Made by a program: the position numbers and the translations under genes. From the NCBI RefSeq assembly GCF_002906155.1, contig NZ_MUJK01000010.1, positions 62,001-126,000 on the forward strand: a stretch of DNA of 64,000 bases, written 5' to 3'. A model generated the notes under the pieces. It was not told where the DNA came from and made no database searches. It saw nothing but the letters and a program-made list of their open reading frames with translations. Every line of letters starts with the position of its first letter. Position 1 is the stretch's first letter. Below, piece by piece: positions 1-8,746 of this stretch. The stretch is from Pseudomonas laurylsulfativorans. Lineage in GTDB: Bacteria; Pseudomonadota; Gammaproteobacteria; Pseudomonadales; Pseudomonadaceae.

Positions 1-1
1 A

Positions 2-658
2 TCAGCCTTTGCCATTAACGCTGTAGCTCCCGGCATACTTGCCGAAGAGGCACTGGATCTCGACATCCCGTTGATCCATTACTCCACGGACTATGTATTC
101 GACGGGACGAAAGCTGCGCCTTACAACGAGGACGACACGCCCAACCCGCTCGGGGTGTACGGCAAGAGCAAGCTGGCCGGTGAGCAGGCCATCAGGGACG
201 TGCAAGGCAGACACCTGATCCTGCGTACCAGTTGGGTCTATTCAACCCATGGCCGTAACTTTCTGCTGACGATGCAACGTTTGCTGCAAGAGAAACCGGA
301 GTTACGTGTAGTCGCCGATCAAATCGGAGCACCGACCTGGGCCGGCACAATCGCCAACAGCACCCTTGCCTTGATTGAACACTGGCAGGCGAACGAAGTG
401 GCCAACTGGGGTACTTATCACCTGACCGCTCAAGGTGAGACCTCCTGGTTTGGCTTCGCCCAGGCAATTGGCGAAGCACTGCGACAACAGGGCAAGCCCT
501 GCGCCGACCTGCTTGCGATCCCGTCCAGCGACTACCCCACTCCCGCCGCCAGGCCGCTCAACTCGCGACTCGATTGCAGTCGCTTGCAGCGCGACTGGGG
601 CGTCAGTCAACCTGACTGGCAAGCAGCGCTGCGCGAGTGCCTGACTGAACAATCCTGA
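2..658 (+). CDS. rfbD: dTDP-4-dehydrorhamnose reductase, 5'-truncated by window edge
   Basis: C-terminal about 218 residues of an RmlD/RfbD-type short-chain reductase. The family reduces dTDP-4-keto-L-rhamnose to dTDP-L-rhamnose for cell-surface glycans in the cytoplasm. The reading frame is open from base 2, so the start codon and the Rossmann glycine motif lie outside the window. Visible family marks are the N-A-V-A-P segment at the very start, S-T-D-Y-V-F-D-G-T, and the catalytic Y-x-x-x-K as Y-G-K-S-K, followed by a substrate-binding half with R-T-S-W-V-Y. The C-terminus ends normally. The next gene starts 260 bases downstream and is unrelated, so rfbD is probably the last gene of an rfb operon that starts upstream. 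Identification is firm; only the 5' part is missing. Confidence 0.93.
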   Translation, partial: SAFAINAVAPGILAEEALDLDIPLIHYSTDYVFDGTKAAPYNEDDTPNPLGVYGKSKLAGEQAIRDVQGRHLILRTSWVYSTHGRNFLLTMQRLLQEKPELRVVADQIGAPTWAGTIANSTLALIEHWQANEVANWGTYHLTAQGETSWFGFAQAIGEALRQQGKPCADLLAIPSSDYPTPAARPLNSRLDCSRLQRDWGVSQPDWQAALRECLTEQS

Positions 659-730
659 GTATCAACCGCTACCCGCACCGGCATTGAAACACCAAATCTG
701 CGCGTCGCAACGGCGTAGGGTAGCGGGTAT

Positions 731-747
731 GCGGGCTTGCTCGCGAA
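731..747. repeat. Single REP-like half-site
   Basis: A GCGGGCTTGCTCGCGAA core matching the REP stems seen elsewhere in the window (near 45.1 kb). No inverted partner was found nearby. It lies in the 260-base gap between rfbD and the permease, which shows no other feature I can name. Confidence 0.5.
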
Positions 748-917
748 AGCGGCATCAGTAGCAACAGCGCCCCTGACTGAGGCAAAAAATTCGCGTATCC
801 AGTAGCGATCATCCCCGATACGACAGCTTTCCAGCCATTACGACGTACCATCGCAAAATGGCACGTCCGCTGCACAGCCCTCCCCTGAGCTTTCCAAACC
901 ACTCAGGGAGCAAACGC

Positions 918-2282
918 ATGAACACACAACTCAAACCCACGCTGGGCACATTGCATCTATGGGGCATCGCGGTCGGGCTGGTGATATCCGGGGAGTATTT
1001 CGGCTGGAGTTATGGCTGGGGCGTGGCCGGGACACTGGGCTTCCTGGTGACCTCGTTCATGGTCGCCACCATGTACACCTGTTTCATCTTCAGTTTCACC
1101 GAGCTGACCACCGCCATTCCTCACGCCGGTGGCCCCTTTGCCTACAGCCGTCGCGCCTTTGGCGAAAAAGGCGGTTTGATCGCCGGGCTGGCGACCCTGA
1201 TCGAATTCGTTTTCGCCCCACCGGCGATTGCCTTGGCCATCGGCGCCTACCTCAATGTCCAGTTCCCTGCCCTGGACCCGAAACACGCGGCAGTGGGTGC
1301 CTATATCGTGTTCATGGGCCTCAACATCCTCGGCGTGAAGCTGGCGGCGACCTTCGAGCTGGTGGTCTGCGTGTTGGCGGTCGCTGAATTGCTGGTGTTC
1401 ATGGGCGTAGTCGCTCCGGCCTTCAGCTTCAGCAACTTCGCGCTCAATGGCTGGGCCGGCTCCGACGTGTTCGGCGCCCCGGCGATTGCCGGGATGTTCG
1501 CGGCGATCCCCTTTGCCATCTGGTTTTTCCTCGCCATCGAAGGCGCAGCCATGGCCGCCGAAGAAGCCAAGGACCCGAAACGCACGATCCCCAAGGCCTA
1601 CATCAGCGGTATTCTGACCCTGGTGCTACTGGCGATGGGCGTGATGTTCTTCGCCGGTGGCGTCGGCGACTGGCGCACCCTGTCGAACATCAACGACCCT
1701 CTGCCGCAGGCGATGAAAACCGTGGTAGGCGAAAGCTCCGGCTGGCTGCACATGCTGGTATGGATTGGCCTGTTCGGTCTGGTGGCGAGTTTCCACGGGA
1801 TCATCCTCGGCTACTCGCGACAGTTCTTCGCCCTCGCCCGGGCCGGTTACCTGCCGGCGTCCCTGGCCAGATTGTCGCGTTTTCAAACCCCGCACCGGGC
1901 GATCATCGCCGGTGGCTTGATCGGTATCGCAGCCATCTACAGCGACGGCCTGATCAACCTCGGCGGCATGACGCTGACCGCCGCCATGATCACCATGGCC
2001 GTGTTCGGCGCCATCGTGATGTACATCATGAGCATGCTCAGCCTGTTCAAACTGCGTAAAACAGAGCCAAACCTGGAGCGTACCTTCCGCGCCCCCTGCT
2101 ACCCGCTGGTGCCATTCATTGCATTGATGCTGGCGGTGGTGTGCCTGGTGGCGATGGCCTGGTTCAACACCTTGATCGGTCTGATCTTCCTGGGCTTCAT
2201 GGCGGCTGGTTTCGTGTACTTCACACTCACCGCGAAATTGCGCGCCGACGCACCGGCGGATGCGATGCTGACCGGACTTTGA
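918..2282 (+). CDS. eat: Amino acid permease, ethanolamine permease (Eat) type
   Basis: 454-residue APC-superfamily integral membrane transporter with about 12 hydrophobic segments. The opening G-I-A-V-G-L-V-I-S-G-E-Y-F-G-W, the P-H-A-G-G-P-F-A-Y segment and the E-G-A-A-M-A-A-E-E-A-K-D-P-K-R loop are typical of the Eat/ethanolamine permease branch of the YAT/APC family. The ATG at 918 is preferred over upstream in-frame codons because GGGAG lies seven bases before it and the protein then starts directly before the first membrane segment. It stands alone; no eutBC genes are visible, so substrate assignment is by family resemblance. Ethanolamine import is likely; another small amine or amino acid is possible. 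Confidence 0.82.
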   Translation: MNTQLKPTLGTLHLWGIAVGLVISGEYFGWSYGWGVAGTLGFLVTSFMVATMYTCFIFSFTELTTAIPHAGGPFAYSRRAFGEKGGLIAGLATLIEFVFAPPAIALAIGAYLNVQFPALDPKHAAVGAYIVFMGLNILGVKLAATFELVVCVLAVAELLVFMGVVAPAFSFSNFALNGWAGSDVFGAPAIAGMFAAIPFAIWFFLAIEGAAMAAEEAKDPKRTIPKAYISGILTLVLLAMGVMFFAGGVGDWRTLSNINDPLPQAMKTVVGESSGWLHMLVWIGLFGLVASFHGIILGYSRQFFALARAGYLPASLARLSRFQTPHRAIIAGGLIGIAAIYSDGLINLGGMTLTAAMITMAVFGAIVMYIMSMLSLFKLRKTEPNLERTFRAPCYPLVPFIALMLAVVCLVAMAWFNTLIGLIFLGFMAAGFVYFTLTAKLRADAPADAMLTGL

Positions 2283-2424
2283 AAGCGCTCGAGTGAACCT
2301 TGAACAACAGGCATAGAATGGGGGTGATAGCGATGGAACTGCGATTAACCCCCATCACTCAAAGTGGTATGCACGATCGGTTGGCGACCCTTGCCGAACC
2401 GCCTGCTTTTTCAAGGAGAGTCCT

Positions 2425-2592
2425 ATGCCCTGGTATGCCTGGTTGATTCTGGTCGTTGCCATCGGCTCGATCGTTGGTGGTCTGATGATGCTGCGCGACA
2501 CCGCCAACAAGGTCGAACTGACCGAAGAGCAACGTAAGCGCGTCGCCGAACGCAATGCGGAAATGGACGCCAAGGAAGCGCAGGACCGCTGA
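2425..2592 (+). CDS. DUF2897 family small membrane protein
   Basis: 55-residue protein beginning M-P-W-Y-A-W-L, with one N-terminal transmembrane helix (residues about 4-22) and a charged C-terminal tail rich in Glu, Lys and Arg. This layout matches the DUF2897 family of pseudomonads, whose function is unknown. A strong AAGGAGAG ribosome site lies just upstream, and a classic terminator follows the stop within ten bases, so it looks like a single-gene unit. Confidence that it is translated is high; no role can be given. Confidence 0.8.
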   Translation: MPWYAWLILVVAIGSIVGGLMMLRDTANKVELTEEQRKRVAERNAEMDAKEAQDR

Positions 2593-2597
2593 CTGAA

Positions 2598-2628
2598 AAC
2601 CCCGCCCTGAACGGCGGGGTTTGTTTTT
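2598..2628 (+). terminator. Rho-independent terminator after the DUF2897 gene
   Basis: Nine-base perfect stem AACCCCGCC / GGCGGGGTT with a six-base loop, followed by TGTTTTT. It begins five bases after the DUF2897 stop codon. Confidence 0.88.
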
Positions 2629-2760
2629 ACGTGAAAAGCGCCTGAAATCATGCCGCTTTGCACCCATATCGAATCATCTGCATGTTCTTTAGAAGTAGAA
2701 GTACAGTCACCATGCAATTTTCATTGGTTAATATGGGCCGCATTGATGCGGAGATATCAG

Positions 2761-3318
2761 ATGCGTTACTCGCAGGACCATAAAGCCCAGACCCACCAAC
2801 GCATAATCAAGGAAGCTTCAGCGCGATTTCGACGCGACGGTATCGGCGCGACCGGGCTGCAACCCCTGATGAAAGCACTGGGCTTGACCCACGGTGGCTT
2901 CTACTCGCACTTCAAGTCCAAAGACGAACTGGTGGAAAAAGCATTGCAAGAGGCTGGCGTACAGGTCGACGAGTTGTGCGCGCAAATCTTCGCAGAGGAA
3001 CACCCACTCGAAGCCTTCATCGACACCTACCTGTCCGAATGGCATCAAACCTCGCCTCACGAGGGCTGTCCGCTGTTGACCATCTCTTCGGAACTGGGGC
3101 TGCGCGGTCAACCGAGCCCAACCAGCGATGTCGTACTCCAGGCACGACTCGATCAGATCCAGCGCACCCTTGACGGAGAGCAAACCGCCGACCGCAGCAT
3201 TGTCATCATGTCGACGCTGGTCGGCGCCTTGCTGTTATCGCGCAGCGTTGCAGACGCCGAGTTTGCCCAACGGATTCTCGACGTCACACGCGAACACCTC
3301 AAACACTCACAAGATTAA
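2761..3318 (+). CDS. TetR family transcriptional regulator
   Basis: 185-residue TetR/AcrR-type repressor. The N-terminal helix-turn-helix (about residues 12-58) shows the usual G-F-Y-S-H-F-K-S-K-D-E-L recognition-helix end. The remainder is a ligand-binding half with G-C-P-L-L, as in the TetR C-terminal families near SDR and fatty-acid genes. The ATG at 2761 is chosen because GGAG sits seven bases upstream; longer in-frame versions lack the family's N-terminus. It converges on the ketosynthase/SDR pair and its stop overlaps the ketosynthase stop by four bases. Control of that pair is a reasonable inference, but no operator was identified. Confidence 0.88.
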   Translation: MRYSQDHKAQTHQRIIKEASARFRRDGIGATGLQPLMKALGLTHGGFYSHFKSKDELVEKALQEAGVQVDELCAQIFAEEHPLEAFIDTYLSEWHQTSPHEGCPLLTISSELGLRGQPSPTSDVVLQARLDQIQRTLDGEQTADRSIVIMSTLVGALLLSRSVADAEFAQRILDVTREHLKHSQD

Positions 3319-4589
3319 CCCTGCCAACGCTTGAACAGCACACTGGCATTGACCCCGCCAAATCCGAAGCCGTTGGACAACGCGTACTCGATAGCCATCG
3401 GCCGCGCACTGCCATGAACGATGTCCACGCCTTCAGAGGCAGGGTCCGGGTTCTCGAAATTGAGCGTCGCCGGCACGATCTGGTCGCGGATCGCCAGCAG
3501 CGTAAAGATCGCTTCGAGCCCACCCGCTGCGCCGAGTAAATGCCCGGTCGCCGACTTGGTGGATGTCACAGCAATGCCATTTTTCGCCCCGAACAATGCC
3601 TTGATCGCCGCCAGCTCCCCCAAATCCCCCACCGGAGTTGAGGTTGCATGAGCATTCAGATGCTGGACCTGAGCCGGCGAAACACCTGCTTGTGCCAATG
3701 CCAACGACATCGCTCGCCGCGCACCGCTGCCATCCTCGGGGCCGGCGGTCAGGTGATAGGCATCGGCGCTGGTGCCGTAGCCAACCAGCTCCGCCAGTGG
3801 TTGAGCGCCGCGCGCCAGCGCATGGTCCAGAGACTCGATGACCAGCAGCCCGGCCCCTTCACCCATGACAAAACCGTCGCGGCCGCTGTCGAAAGGTCGC
3901 GAAGCACGCTCTGGCGTTTCGTTGTAAGCGCTGGACAAAGCGCGAGCAGCCGCGAACCCGGCAAGGCTGACCCGATCGATCGCTGCTTCCGCGCCGCCGC
4001 ACACGGCAATATCCGCCTCACCCGTACGAATCAGCCGCGCCGCGTCGCCAATCGCCTGAACTCCGGCAGCGCATGCCGTGACCGGTGCACCCAATGGCCC
4101 CTTGAAGCCATGCTGGATCGACACATGACCTGCCGCGAGGTTGACCAGAAATGAAGGGATAGTGAATGGAGACAAACGTCTCGGGCCACGGCTATCGGTG
4201 GTGCGCACCGCGTCGGCAATCGCGCCGAACCCCCCCACTCCGGAACCGATGATGGTAGCCGTGCGCTCTTGGGCATTGGCGTCCAGCGCTTGCCAGCCCG
4301 CCTGCTCAAGTGCCTGACGCGCAGCCTCCATGGCGAACAGAATGAAGCGGTCCATTTTCTTCTGTTCCTTGGGTGGGGTTGCCCGATCCGGATCGAACCC
4401 GGCCTGCGGATCTTCCGCCAGCGCAGGCACCGAACCGCCGACCTTGGCCGGCAGATCGGCAACCACCTCATCCGGCAGATTGCGCAGCCCGGAACGCCCG
4501 GCCAGCAGCCGCTCCCAGACCGCCTCGACACCGCTCCCAAGCGGTGACACCAGGCCCATACCTGTTACAACCACGCGACGATCACTCAT
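3315..4589 (-). CDS. Beta-ketoacyl-ACP synthase II-like (FabF family)
   Basis: 424-residue thiolase-fold condensing enzyme. It would elongate an acyl-ACP with malonyl-ACP in the cytoplasm. The catalytic Cys173 sits in T-A-C-A-A-G, and the two active-site histidines are in N-A-H-A-T-S-T-P and S-A-T-G-H-L-L-G-A-A-G, giving the Cys-His-His triad of KAS I/II. The start MSDRR at 4589 is preferred to the GTG at 4598, because a GAGG site is ten bases before the ATG and would overlap the GTG. It lies 31 bases after the SDR gene on the same strand, so the pair is probably one operon. It is likely a secondary FabF paralogue, because the housekeeping fabF sits in the fab cluster in pseudomonads. Substrate is unknown. 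Confidence 0.88.
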   Translation of the reverse strand: MSDRRVVVTGMGLVSPLGSGVEAVWERLLAGRSGLRNLPDEVVADLPAKVGGSVPALAEDPQAGFDPDRATPPKEQKKMDRFILFAMEAARQALEQAGWQALDANAQERTATIIGSGVGGFGAIADAVRTTDSRGPRRLSPFTIPSFLVNLAAGHVSIQHGFKGPLGAPVTACAAGVQAIGDAARLIRTGEADIAVCGGAEAAIDRVSLAGFAAARALSSAYNETPERASRPFDSGRDGFVMGEGAGLLVIESLDHALARGAQPLAELVGYGTSADAYHLTAGPEDGSGARRAMSLALAQAGVSPAQVQHLNAHATSTPVGDLGELAAIKALFGAKNGIAVTSTKSATGHLLGAAGGLEAIFTLLAIRDQIVPATLNFENPDPASEGVDIVHGSARPMAIEYALSNGFGFGGVNASVLFKRWQG

Positions 4590-4620
4590 ACCACACACAC
4601 CTCAAGCCGGTTGATGGCGC

Positions 4621-5415
4621 TTACCGATAACGGGCAGCGGCCTTGCTTTTGGAAAGGTTAGGCGCCATCACATGACGCGCCGCCACGAACGCATCCCAAT
4701 CCGCCGCATCAGGCAACGAAGGAATGGTGATCAATTCACCCTGATCGAGCCCCGACAATGCAGCATCGACCATCTCACCCGCCTCCATCACCATGTCCGC
4801 GGGAATCTGAGACGCATCGATGCCAGAACGCTCCCAGATCTCGGTGCGTGTCACCCCGGGCAGCACTGCCTGGATCTTCACCCCGGTGCCGTCCAGTTCC
4901 GCGTTCAATGATTGAGTCAGGCTCAAAACATAGGCCTTGCTTGCGCTGTACGTCGCGTTGAAACGCTCGGGAAACAACGCCACCACCGATGCAATATTGA
5001 TGATCGTGCCGCGCCCGGCCTTGGTAAAACTGGCCGCAGCCGCCGAGGCCAACCGCGTGACAGCGGTGATATTCAACTGAATCATTCGCTCCAGTTGATC
5101 GGTATCAGCATTGGCCAAGAGTCCGTCCGCCGCTACGCCGGCGTTATTGAGCAACAGACTGATGCTCGAGTCGCTGCGTAAGCGCTGTTCGAGTTGCAGC
5201 ACGTCTGCCTTCTGGGTCAGATCCGCCTTCAGCACTTCAACCTTGACCCCATGCTCCGAGCGTAGCTTGCTCGCTGCCGCCTCCAGTCTCTGCTCGTCGC
5301 GAGCCACCAGCAACAAATCAAAACCACGGGCTGCCAAGCGCTCCGCATAAACCGCCCCGATACCGGAAGAAGCGCCAGTGACGAGGGCCGTACCTTGGGA
5401 CTGAACTGAATTCAT
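4621..5415 (-). CDS. Short-chain dehydrogenase/reductase (SDR)
   Basis: 264-residue classical SDR. It has T-G-A-S-S-G-I-G at residues 13-20 for NAD(P) binding, N-N-A-G, and the catalytic Y-S-A-S-K with an upstream Ser. An AGGAG site eight bases before the ATG supports the start. It is the first gene of a two-gene operon with the FabF-like ketosynthase. Together they could perform condensation and 3-ketoacyl reduction, although a general detoxifying reductase is equally compatible. The TetR gene facing the operon is the probable regulator. The specific substrate cannot be read from the sequence. Confidence 0.87.
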   Translation of the reverse strand: MNSVQSQGTALVTGASSGIGAVYAERLAARGFDLLLVARDEQRLEAAASKLRSEHGVKVEVLKADLTQKADVLQLEQRLRSDSSISLLLNNAGVAADGLLANADTDQLERMIQLNITAVTRLASAAAASFTKAGRGTIINIASVVALFPERFNATYSASKAYVLSLTQSLNAELDGTGVKIQAVLPGVTRTEIWERSGIDASQIPADMVMEAGEMVDAALSGLDQGELITIPSLPDAADWDAFVAARHVMAPNLSKSKAAARYR

Positions 5416-5905
5416 GACGGTGCTCCTGAAGGATGATGAAAGTCGCCTGACGCCAAAACACTTCGGCGCAGACCGTTTATATTATATGCATAATTTAAAC
5501 TCAATATGATAGCCGTAATTTTTTATTCCCGAGAAACGGCAGACTCTCATCGGCGGCCCGGCCAGAATGAGAGTAGACCCTGAATGAACACGAAACCGCG
5601 CCGAGCCTGGCCGATGGAATGAACGGTCTTGCAGGCCGACCGATAAAGGGAGGGGTGGGTAAACAGAGCGCTTTCAACGGTAACCGCGGGACAGGAGTCG
5701 CATGCTTCGAACCAGTCCAGGAAGGAATCGAAGCGCCGCCCGAACCTCCTGTGCTCACATCTGCGACCCTTTCTCACCCTTGCTGTTTGGTAACAAATGC
5801 AGGAAAATCCAAAAAATTTTACCAGATGTAAATTTTTTCCAACCTGGATGACGATAATTTTCCAGAAACACTTTGGAGCGTCTGTCCAAACTTTCAGAGC
5901 GCGTG
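5416..5905. other. Intergenic region between divergent SDR and wzz genes
   Basis: About 490 bases between genes read in opposite directions, so it should carry both promoters. The SDR-proximal part has an AT-rich stretch around 5477-5520 and the wzz-proximal part around 5790-5870 is strongly AT-rich. Short open frames here have no ribosome site or recognisable family. No defined promoter or operator could be assigned. Confidence 0.5.
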
Positions 5906-7186
5906 ATGAACATTCCAGTAAATACAATTAATACCCCAGGACACGAAGTTGCTGAAGTAAAGGAGCTTATTGGTAGCCTCTGGAGCCAACGGGCGATTGT
6001 TTTACTGTTTACTGCACTGACTGTTACTGCCGCTATTTCTTATGCCCTACTGGCAACACCGGAATATGAAGTTGAAACTTTTGTTCGGCCTGTGCCACTG
6101 GCAGACCTGGATGAACTCAATGAATCCGGACTTTACAAAATTCGGCCAAATGATGCGTTGAATAACATCGGCTCATCAATGCAGTCTTATGATGTCCGCC
6201 TAAAATTCTTCCAGGCCAATCCACAGTTCCTTGCGCCATTGCAGGCACCTGGGCAATCCATTGAATCAACATTTGAAAAGTTCAACGAAAAAGCATTTTC
6301 GCTTGAAAAAGTTGACCCTAAGAAAAGCTCCAGCCTTACTGAAGCCATTGGCCTTAGCCTCAGATACCCTCAGGGTGTAGATGGTGTAGGCATCTTGAAA
6401 GCCTTTACCGAATTCGTCGTTAAAGTCGAAAAAGAAAAAGTCGCTGCAAACTTGAAAACACTGATTGCCAACCGCATCGAGAATGTGGAAAAGAAGCTAG
6501 AGTCAAAAAAGTCAGCCTATGAGGCGGAAAAAGACTCAAAAATCGCCAACTTGTTGGAAAAAGACAAGTTAAAAAAACAAATGCTTCAAGACGAACTCAA
6601 AGCACTGCGTCAACAACTGCAAAGCCGCAGACAAAACCGCATCAAAGAGCTTGATGAAGCCATCGTCATCGCCAAGAAACTTGGCATTGTAAAACCCACC
6701 ACGCCCTCGGCGCTGGGAGATGGAGAGCAGTCACATCAGGGCAACATGATCCGCACGGAAGTCAACAATCAGAAAATACCGCTGTACTTCCTTGGACAGG
6801 CGGCACTGGAAGCAGAACGCGCCACTCTGGTAACTCGTAATTCCGATGACTTCACCGAGCCGCGTATTGATGAGATTCAAAAAGAACTCAACCTGCTGGC
6901 TACCAACCGCGAAGCGGTACTGCTCAAAGAGCGGGATCATCCTGAGTTGTTCCTCAAGGACTTCGCAGATATTCGCGGAGAGTTGACTCACTTGAAACAG
7001 CTGAGTGTAAACTTCGATCAATTCAACCTGGTTCAGGTTGATAAAGATGCGACAGCACCTCAAGCACCTGTTAAACCGAAGAAAGCCCTGATCGTCGGAT
7101 TTGGTCTGATCTTTGGATTCATCCTCGGCGTGGGCGTCGCCATTCTTCGTCGCGCCCTGCTTTCAATGCATCCATCTCGTCGTTGA
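5906..7186 (+). CDS. wzz: Wzz-type chain length determinant protein (second copy)
   Basis: 426-residue polysaccharide co-polymerase of the inner membrane. It shows the Wzz layout: an N-terminal transmembrane helix (about residues 30-50), a long periplasmic part with a strongly charged coiled coil (about residues 180-265), and a C-terminal helix preceded by the P-x-x-P-x-K-P-K-K-A motif. Wzz proteins set the modal length of Wzy-made polymers. It is larger than the 346-residue Wzz at 31.4 kb and stands apart from the O-antigen genes, beside the type I secretion genes. The ATG at 5906 has only a weak AGAG site; a TTG at 5873 is the alternative. It could set a second (very long) O-antigen length or act on another polymer. 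Confidence 0.87.
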   Translation: MNIPVNTINTPGHEVAEVKELIGSLWSQRAIVLLFTALTVTAAISYALLATPEYEVETFVRPVPLADLDELNESGLYKIRPNDALNNIGSSMQSYDVRLKFFQANPQFLAPLQAPGQSIESTFEKFNEKAFSLEKVDPKKSSSLTEAIGLSLRYPQGVDGVGILKAFTEFVVKVEKEKVAANLKTLIANRIENVEKKLESKKSAYEAEKDSKIANLLEKDKLKKQMLQDELKALRQQLQSRRQNRIKELDEAIVIAKKLGIVKPTTPSALGDGEQSHQGNMIRTEVNNQKIPLYFLGQAALEAERATLVTRNSDDFTEPRIDEIQKELNLLATNREAVLLKERDHPELFLKDFADIRGELTHLKQLSVNFDQFNLVQVDKDATAPQAPVKPKKALIVGFGLIFGFILGVGVAILRRALLSMHPSRR

Positions 7187-7336
7187 TTGTCGAGTGCTGC
7201 GTTTGCTCTGCAAGCGCAGCTCGACTTGCCCTATCGCTTCAGTGTCTGCCTTTATCCCCTCAAAAACTACATTGCTTGCTAAACGACTTAACTTGTCGAA
7301 AACGCCATAAGCAAAGAAGGGTTAACGGGCGACAAC

Positions 7337-8746
7337 TTATTTTCGCAGCGTCTCTGGTGAAGTGATCGCTTGATCATTCCCACTCAACCAGACATTGACG
7401 TTCTCGACACTTTCTTCCGATAACTTACCGGCCCAGCGATTCAGGATAAAAAGGTTGGTTATAAAGTCGTACTGAGTCTTGAGCAGATCGCGACGCGCTG
7501 TGAACTCGTTCTGCACCGCCGTCAATACATCCACGGCATTAACCACGCCGTAGGTGAATGCCTTTTCTGCTGCAATGCGCGATTGTTCGGCCGAAGCCAG
7601 TGCATTGCGATTGGCATGAATTTTTTCCACGCTTGAGTCAGCAGTCAAATACGCGTTGGTCGTTTCCTTGACCACCTGACGACGTGTCGCCACCAATTGT
7701 TGTTCTGCGGTGAGCTGATCCTGATACAACTGCCTTACCCGCGCGGACGTCGCGCCACCGCTATAGATCGGAATCTGTACCCCCACCCCCGCGACATAGC
7801 TGTCGGTCTGCGGCGCCAACGAATTGTTGTAACCCTCGTTAGTCTGTTGAGCGCTCAGGTTCAAGTTGACCGTGGGATAGTGCCCGCCCTTACCGGCGCG
7901 CAGGGCAGCCTCGGCAGCCTCCTGAGCATTCTCACTGGCCTTGATCGCCGGATTATCGGCAATCGCCAAATTCACCCAACTGTCCAGGCTTTCGGCGGAC
8001 ACCTTCAATTCGACGTCATTACGCACACGGCTCAGCTTCTCTTTGACCGGCCGTCCGATAATTTCCGACAACGCAACACGGCTCAGGCTGGACTGGTTAC
8101 GCGCATCGACTTCCTGGGCCGCCAGTGAATCGACTCGAGCCTGGAGATCCAGCATGTCGGTAACCATTGCCAGCTGTTTGCTGTAGAGCGCACTGACCCT
8201 ATCGAGGTTTTTCTGGGTAGCCCTGCGCTCGGCCTGCACCAATTCAAGTTCATCATCGGCAGCCAGTGCAGCGAAGTAACGCTGCGCAAGATCCACCGTG
8301 GCCTCGGCCTGAGCCTCCTTCGATTCGGAGTCCGCCTGCTTTGCCAGGCTTTTGAAGTGCTGGTAGTTTTCCCAGGCAGCCTTGTTATACAAAGGCTGGG
8401 TCAGCCCAACCGAGTAATTGCGGCTGTTGTAGGCCTCGTCGATTTGAAGGTTGGTTTGTTTGATCCGGTTGAAACCGGCGTTAGCCGTCACCGAGGGCAA
8501 CAGACTGCCAAATGCCTGGGTTTGCTGTTCGACCCCGGATTGAGCCTTGGAGTAAGAAGCGATCACCCGAGGATCTTCCAGGCGTGACTCGCGGTACAAC
8601 TGCATCAAGTCAACCGAGTAGTTCTGCTTACTGACCGATGCCGTTGGCGGTGTCGTGATAGAGGACCCGGCGACGGGCGCTTCGGTGGCGTGGACAGGCA
8701 ATGCCATCGAACCCAACACCAGGCAGGGAAACAGACGCACAATCAC
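7337..8746 (-). CDS. TolC-family outer membrane protein of type I secretion
   Basis: 469-residue outer membrane efflux protein with an N-terminal signal peptide (cleavage expected after about residue 20, V-H-A) and the two repeated TolC-type alpha/beta halves. It would form the outer-membrane channel of the exporter encoded by the two genes just upstream, comparable to AprF/PrtF. The start is GTG at 8746, overlapping the HlyD-like gene's stop as GTGA, which indicates translational coupling. It is third in an ABC-HlyD-TolC operon, the same order as aprDEF. The probable cargo is the RTX protein encoded divergently at 12.1 kb. Confidence 0.9.
   Translation of the reverse strand: MIVRLFPCLVLGSMALPVHATEAPVAGSSITTPPTASVSKQNYSVDLMQLYRESRLEDPRVIASYSKAQSGVEQQTQAFGSLLPSVTANAGFNRIKQTNLQIDEAYNSRNYSVGLTQPLYNKAAWENYQHFKSLAKQADSESKEAQAEATVDLAQRYFAALAADDELELVQAERRATQKNLDRVSALYSKQLAMVTDMLDLQARVDSLAAQEVDARNQSSLSRVALSEIIGRPVKEKLSRVRNDVELKVSAESLDSWVNLAIADNPAIKASENAQEAAEAALRAGKGGHYPTVNLNLSAQQTNEGYNNSLAPQTDSYVAGVGVQIPIYSGGATSARVRQLYQDQLTAEQQLVATRRQVVKETTNAYLTADSSVEKIHANRNALASAEQSRIAAEKAFTYGVVNAVDVLTAVQNEFTARRDLLKTQYDFITNLFILNRWAGKLSEESVENVNVWLSGNDQAITSPETLRK

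Noticed and set aside
5501..5927. Open frames on the minus strand upstream of wzz
   Set aside because: No ribosome site, no family, and they lie in the AT-rich divergent promoter region.
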